From Gibbsiella quercinecans (GTDB lineage: Bacteria; Pseudomonadota; Gammaproteobacteria; Enterobacterales; Enterobacteriaceae): a stretch of 64,000 nt of DNA. The DNA lies in assembly GCF_002291425.1 (NCBI RefSeq), contig NZ_CP014136.1:5470925-5534924 (forward strand), read 5' to 3'. Below are positions 60,166-64,000 of the stretch, in pieces. A program made the position numbers and the translations under genes. Below the pieces are notes generated by a model. That model had not been told where the DNA came from. It saw nothing but the letters and a program-made list of their open reading frames with translations, and did no database searches. Within the stretch, counting starts at the first letter, position 1. Each line of letters opens with the position of its first letter.

Positions 60166-61179
60166 TTACTGAATCAGGATCCCCTGAATCAGGCTGGCTT
60201 TCACGATGGTCACCTGCGGGATCGCCAACGCCTGCATAAAGCCTTCCACCAGCAACAGGTTACTGACATCGGTCGCGCGGTAATCCCCTGCCAGTTCCGA
60301 ATCCCCTTTCCATACCTGGCGTTGCCCCACGCGCGCCAGATCGGCCTGGGTATAGGTGTTGCCCACGGGTTGCACCTGCGCTTTGATCGAATAGCCATGC
60401 ACACCGCCAATGCCGATCACCCGACGGGTTTTTATATCTTGTTTAATTTGCGGGCTAACGTGGGTGCGGGCATAAAACGCCACGTAACGCAGCACGGTAT
60501 TACGCAGCGAACCAATCGGGTTCGGCGTGTTGTCTGCCTGCGAATCTTTGTTTTGCAGCACCAGAGTGATGAAGTCTTTCAGGGTAACCGAAGCCAGCTT
60601 GCCCTGATAGATATCCGTGACCGTCTGGCCCCCCTGCTGGCGAAAGGCCGTCATCTGCATTGAGCCGCCGCCAATATCCCAAACCAGCAGATCTTCATTG
60701 CGCAGGCTATTATCATGCAACGCCGCCTTGGCCGACAGGAACCCCAGTTCGGCCTCCTGCTGCTGGGAAATAACCTTCAGTTGCACGCCGAGCTGTTGGT
60801 TAAAAGAGTCAATGACCTGTTGGCCGTTGGCCGCCGAACGAAATACCGCCGTCGCCACGCCGGTGATGCGCTGCGGGTGGAAGGTTTGCGCCTTCGCCAC
60901 CAGCGCCCTCAACGCGGCCAGCCCTTGTTGCTGAATGGCGCTGCCAAGTTGGTTATTGGTCGATTTGGCCAGATCGGCGTTAAACCCTACCGGGCGCTGA
61001 TCTTCATATAACACTTTGCCCAGCGTTTGCCGGCAAATATCCACCTGCGCCACCTGGATTTTGGTACTGCCGGAGCCCACGTCGATCCCCGCCCGGGTTT
61101 CAATACAACGGTCGGCCATTGCCGAAAACGCGCTGGTTAACGCCAGCAGCCCGACGAGAGTTATTACGCTTTTTTTCAT
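60166..61179 (-). CDS. Ppx/GppA-like phosphatase with an export signal
   Basis: A 337-residue protein of the Ppx/GppA (ASKHA) phosphatase family. The first ~22 residues (KKSVITLVGLLALTSAFSAM, then ADR) look like a cleavable Sec signal peptide, and the mature part begins with the phosphate-1 motif GIDVGSGSTKIQVAQV. GVATAVFRSAANGQQVI and VWDIGGGSMQ are family motifs; the C-terminal HD-like domains of long Ppx are absent. Cytoplasmic members hydrolyse polyphosphate or pppGpp; export would imply a periplasmic substrate. The ATG at 61179 follows a short GGTGA. The next gene on the other strand is dps-like. Confidence 0.82.
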   Translation of the reverse strand: MKKSVITLVGLLALTSAFSAMADRCIETRAGIDVGSGSTKIQVAQVDICRQTLGKVLYEDQRPVGFNADLAKSTNNQLGSAIQQQGLAALRALVAKAQTFHPQRITGVATAVFRSAANGQQVIDSFNQQLGVQLKVISQQQEAELGFLSAKAALHDNSLRNEDLLVWDIGGGSMQMTAFRQQGGQTVTDIYQGKLASVTLKDFITLVLQNKDSQADNTPNPIGSLRNTVLRYVAFYARTHVSPQIKQDIKTRRVIGIGGVHGYSIKAQVQPVGNTYTQADLARVGQRQVWKGDSELAGDYRATDVSNLLLVEGFMQALAIPQVTIVKASLIQGILIQ

Positions 61180-61547
61180 TTCACCATGCCATAAAGTAAG
61201 TAACACACATTCATATGAATACAATTACCTGTTTTTACACTTATTTTCCAATAGCACGAGCAATAATAAGGGTGTGAACCCTGGAGTTATGCCGTTAAAA
61301 GACCACGTCCATTGCAGCATCACCCGCAACGGCGTTACCTGAATAATTCAGCGGTTCAGGCGGCCGATAGCGCCAACAGCAAAAAGACGCTTTTTCCGTT
61401 AAAGCATTGTGCGTACACTGTTTCCGGAGTTTGCGTTATGGATTGAACACGCCGATACACGCCAAGGTTAAGCATGTCCCGCTACCGTGTTTGTATGGGC
61501 CTTTATCTGTGTAAACCACCGGAACCAATAATCAGGAGACGATTATT
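61180..61547. other. Intergenic region upstream of the dps-like gene
   Basis: The first 60 bases are AT-rich. The dps-like gene has AGGAGA before its ATG. Its promoter is expected here, but I could not define it. No gene is seen. Confidence 0.45.
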
Positions 61548-62039
61548 ATGGCAACGACGAAAAAGTCAGCAAAAACCCACATTGGGCTGGATGCGAAACA
61601 CTCTGCAAAACTGTCTGAAGCGCTGAACGCGCTGCTGGCCAACTATCAGGTGCTCTATATGAACGTGCGCGGCTATCACTGGAATATTTCCGGCCCGCAT
61701 TTCTTTGAACTCCACGTCAAATTTGAAGAAACCTATAACGATCTGCTGACGAAAGTGGATGAACTGGCGGAACGTATCCTGACGCTGGGTTATCAGCCGC
61801 GCCATGCATTCAGTGACTATCTGAAAACCGCAGATATCAAAGAAGATACCAACGTCACTGATGATAAGGGCACGCTGGGCGGCCTGCTGGACGGTTACTC
61901 CATCTTGCTGACTCAACAGCGTGAACTGCTGGCCCTGGCGGCGGAAGCCGGCGATGAAGGCACCTCTTCCCAGATGAGCGACTATATCAAAGAACAGGAA
62001 AAACAGGTCTGGATGCTGAACGCCTACCTGGGTAAATAA
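61548..62039 (+). CDS. Dps-family ferritin-like DNA-protection protein
   Basis: A 163-residue protein of the Dps/ferritin-like family that stores iron and protects DNA from oxidants. The intersubunit ferroxidase site is indicated by NVRGYHWNISGPHFFELHVK followed by FEETY. The N-terminal Lys residues (TTKKSAKTH) could bind DNA. It is divergent in sequence from E. coli Dps, whose gene is elsewhere. AGGAGA precedes the ATG. Confidence 0.92.
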   Translation: MATTKKSAKTHIGLDAKHSAKLSEALNALLANYQVLYMNVRGYHWNISGPHFFELHVKFEETYNDLLTKVDELAERILTLGYQPRHAFSDYLKTADIKEDTNVTDDKGTLGGLLDGYSILLTQQRELLALAAEAGDEGTSSQMSDYIKEQEKQVWMLNAYLGK

Positions 62040-62053
62040 TTCCCGGTGAAAAG

Positions 62054-62079
62054 CAAACAGTCCCATAAGGGACTGTTTG
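62054..62079. terminator. Bidirectional terminator between the dps-like gene and yciY
   Basis: A perfect 11-bp stem (CAAACAGTCCC / GGGACTGTTTG) with an ATAA loop; T-rich sequence follows on both strands. Confidence 0.82.
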
Positions 62080-62083
62080 TTTG

Positions 62084-62260
62084 CTACCACTCGCAGGCAA
62101 CCGCGAACAGCAACGACCGGCGATGCTGCCCGTCCAGCCGATGCCGCACCCGCAGAATATGGCGGTTACTGCACGACTGGCGCTCCAGCCAACGATGGCG
62201 GCGGCGCTGCTGCTGGCGCAGCATACGCCAACGGCCCACTTCATTACGACTGTGTCTCAT
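62084..62260 (-). CDS. yciY: YciY small basic protein
   Basis: A 58-residue, strongly basic protein beginning MRHSRNEVGRWRMLRQQQRR, then RHRWLERQSCSNRHIL, and ending SLLFAVACEW. It matches E. coli YciY (57 residues, SRTEVGRWRMQRQ, SLLFAIYNI) along its length. GAGGGAAAGAAT is a good ribosome binding site for the ATG at 62260. Function unknown. It lies between the dps-like gene and cls, on the strand opposite to cls. Confidence 0.85.
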   Translation of the reverse strand: MRHSRNEVGRWRMLRQQQRRRHRWLERQSCSNRHILRVRHRLDGQHRRSLLFAVACEW

Positions 62261-62584
62261 ATTCTTTCCCTCGCTATGCCAAGCGCATGCATTATAGCCC
62301 TTTCCATTCGTGAGCCAAGTCACGGATGAATCGGTAGCGTGCTAAAATACAACGTCAAAACACCCGCTGTCACCGCAGGTAAGTTCCTTAAGTCAATCAT
62401 ATTTATGTTATAAATAGGCTCTTTGTTACGCAGTGACGTATTTCGGCGCAGACGGCGCGCAATAGCGCTCCGGGCGCCGCCTGGGCGTTGCACAACAGAA
62501 TAAGTGCCGGAAAGGGTTTCCCTCTTTTTCCAATCTGTGCATACACTCATCATTGGTGGTTTGCGAACAGGATATTTCGCCTTT
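62261..62584. other. Intergenic region between yciY and cls
   Basis: It contains AT-rich sequence (about 62385-62425) and the divergent promoters of yciY and cls. No further gene is recognised. Confidence 0.5.
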
Positions 62585-64000
62585 ATGACAACATTTTATA
62601 CCGTAGTCAGTTGGTTATTGATATTTGGCTACTGGCTACTGATCGCCAGTGTGACGTTACGCATTTTGATGAAACGCCGCGCCGTACCCTCCGCCATGGC
62701 CTGGTTGCTGATCATTTATATTCTGCCGCTTTTTGGCATCGTGGCGTATTTGTCGTTTGGCGAATTAAATCTGGGCAAACGCCGGGCTGAACGTGCGAAA
62801 GCAATGTGGCCTTCCACCGCCCGTTGGCTAAGCGAATTGAAAGAAAGCCGCCGAATTTTCGCCACCGAATACAGCGAAGTGGCAAGCCCGCTGTTCGAAT
62901 TGTGCAACCGCCGCCAGGGCATCGACGGCGTAAAAGGCAATCAGCTACAACTGCTGACCACCACCGACGCAACGCTAAACGCGCTGATCCGCGACATTGG
63001 ACTGGCACGCAACAATATTGAGATGGTGTTCTATATCTGGCAGCCTGGCGGGCTGGTGGATCAGGTTGCCGAATCGCTGATGGCCGCCGCACGGCGCGGC
63101 GTGCACTGCCGCCTGATGCTTGATTCTGCCGGTAGCCTGCAATTTTTCCGCAGCGCCTACCCGGGCATGATGCGCAATGCCGGCATCGAGGTCGTCGAGG
63201 CGCTCAAGGTCAACCTGTTCCGCGTGTTTTTACGCCGGATGGATTTGCGCCAGCACCGCAAAGTGGTATTGATCGATAACTATATTGCCTATACCGGCAG
63301 TATGAACATGGTGGATCCGCGCTACTTCAAACAGGACGCCGGCGTCGGCCAGTGGGTGGATCTGATGGCGCGCATGGAAGGCCCGGTGGCCACCACCATG
63401 GGGATCGTCTATGCCTGCGACTGGGAAATTGAAACCGGCAAGCGTATTCTGCCACCGCCGCCAGACGTCAACATCATGCCGTTCGAACAGGAGAGCGGCC
63501 ATACTATCCAGGTGATCGCCTCCGGCCCCGGTTTCCCGGAAGAGATGATCCACCAGGCCCTGCTGACGGCGGTATATGCCGCACGTGAGCAGCTCATTAT
63601 GACAACGCCCTACTTTGTGCCCAGCGACGATCTGCTGCACGCCATTTGCACCGCTGCGCTACGCGGCGTAGACGTCAGTATTATTGTGCCGCGCGAAAAC
63701 GACTCCATGCTGGTGCGTTGGGCCAGCCGCGCGTTCTTCTCCGAGCTGCTGGAAGCCGGGGTGAAAATCTATCAGTTCGAAGGCGGCCTGTTGCATACCA
63801 AAAGCGTGTTGGTCGACGGCCAGCTTAGCCTGGTCGGCACGGTTAACCTGGACATGCGTAGCCTGTGGCTTAACTTTGAAATCACGCTGGTTATCGACGA
63901 TGACGGCTTCGGCAGCGACCTGGCCTGCGTGCAAGATGATTATATCGCCCGATCACAGTTGCTGGACCCCGCCCAATGGCTGAAGCGGCCCTTCTGGCAC
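62585..64000 (+). CDS. clsA: Cardiolipin synthase A, 3' end cut by the window
   Basis: 472 codons are visible of an enzyme that is 486 residues in E. coli, so about 14 residues are missing. It joins two phosphatidylglycerols into cardiolipin in the inner membrane. Two N-terminal membrane helices (residues 4-28 and about 37-60) precede two phospholipase-D HKD motifs: [10 protein letters not shown] (about 222) and [11 protein letters not shown] (about 403), with H-x-K-x4-D. The start is the ATG at 62585. Confidence 0.97.
   Translation, partial: MTTFYTVVSWLLIFGYWLLIASVTLRILMKRRAVPSAMAWLLIIYILPLFGIVAYLSFGELNLGKRRAERAKAMWPSTARWLSELKESRRIFATEYSEVASPLFELCNRRQGIDGVKGNQLQLLTTTDATLNALIRDIGLARNNIEMVFYIWQPGGLVDQVAESLMAAARRGVHCRLMLDSAGSLQFFRSAYPGMMRNAGIEVVEALKVNLFRVFLRRMDLRQHRKVVLIDNYIAYTGSMNMVDPRYFKQDAGVGQWVDLMARMEGPVATTMGIVYACDWEIETGKRILPPPPDVNIMPFEQESGHTIQVIASGPGFPEEMIHQALLTAVYAAREQLIMTTPYFVPSDDLLHAICTAALRGVDVSIIVPRENDSMLVRWASRAFFSELLEAGVKIYQFEGGLLHTKSVLVDGQLSLVGTVNLDMRSLWLNFEITLVIDDDGFGSDLACVQDDYIARSQLLDPAQWLKRPFWH

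Overview
The window is a contiguous piece of an enterobacterial chromosome of fairly high GC. Nearly every gene has a close Escherichia coli counterpart, and the order follows the E. coli tpx-tyrR-psp-sap and rnb-osmB-pyrF-acnA-cysB-topA-trp-tonB-cls segments. Differences from E. coli point to the Serratia/Yersinia side of the order (Yersiniaceae or a near relative such as Gibbsiella): trpG and trpD are separate genes, pspE is missing so pspABCD runs straight into ycjXF, and queH, a dps-like gene and an orphan rnfA/rsxA-like gene lie near tonB and cls. The genus is an inference; I could not run a search. I see no prophage, insertion sequence, CRISPR array, tRNA or rRNA.

Left part (1-14.7 kb): mpaA, tpx, tyrR, then the envelope-stress locus ycjF-ycjX-pspD-pspC-pspB-pspA (minus strand) divergent from pspF across a sigma-54 promoter. 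Between pspF and sapA, on the minus strand, is a gene for the iron-responsive small RNA RyhB, with its conserved core, an intrinsic terminator and a 17/19 Fur box inside its promoter. The sapABCDF ABC-transporter operon follows.

Accessory block (14.7-21.2 kb): a two-domain AhpD/CMD-fold protein, a LysR regulator whose natural start codon appears to be ATA, an AraC regulator paired with a YbcL-type phosphatidylethanolamine-binding-like protein, and a YdeP-type molybdopterin oxidoreductase. This is the least conserved part of the window.

Middle (21.2-45.9 kb): rnb, a CstA-family transporter, fructose-6-phosphate aldolase, osmB, yciH, pyrF, a small ribbon-helix-helix-like gene, lapB, lapA, pgpB, ribA, acnA, cysB, an ERIC-type repeat, topA, yciN, sohB, yciK, btuR, rluB, an orphan Rap1a/Tai-type immunity-like protein, yciO and rnm. 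These are housekeeping genes for RNA decay, cofactors, lipopolysaccharide control, the TCA cycle, cysteine control and DNA topology.

Right part (45.9-64 kb): the trp operon with operator, leader peptide and attenuator (trpL-E-G-D-CF-B-A), a BON-domain lipoprotein, ompW facing a perfect FNR box, a YkgJ-type metal-cluster protein, yciC-yciB-yciA, tonB with a probable Fur box, queH, yciI, the orphan rsxA-like gene, a Ppx/GppA-like protein with a signal peptide, a dps-like gene, the small gene yciY, and the start of cls, cut by the window end.

No large undescribed system is evident. The observations most worth following are RyhB and its overlap with pspF, the ATA-start LysR gene, the orphan immunity-like protein, the exported Ppx/GppA-like protein and the stand-alone RsxA paralogue.
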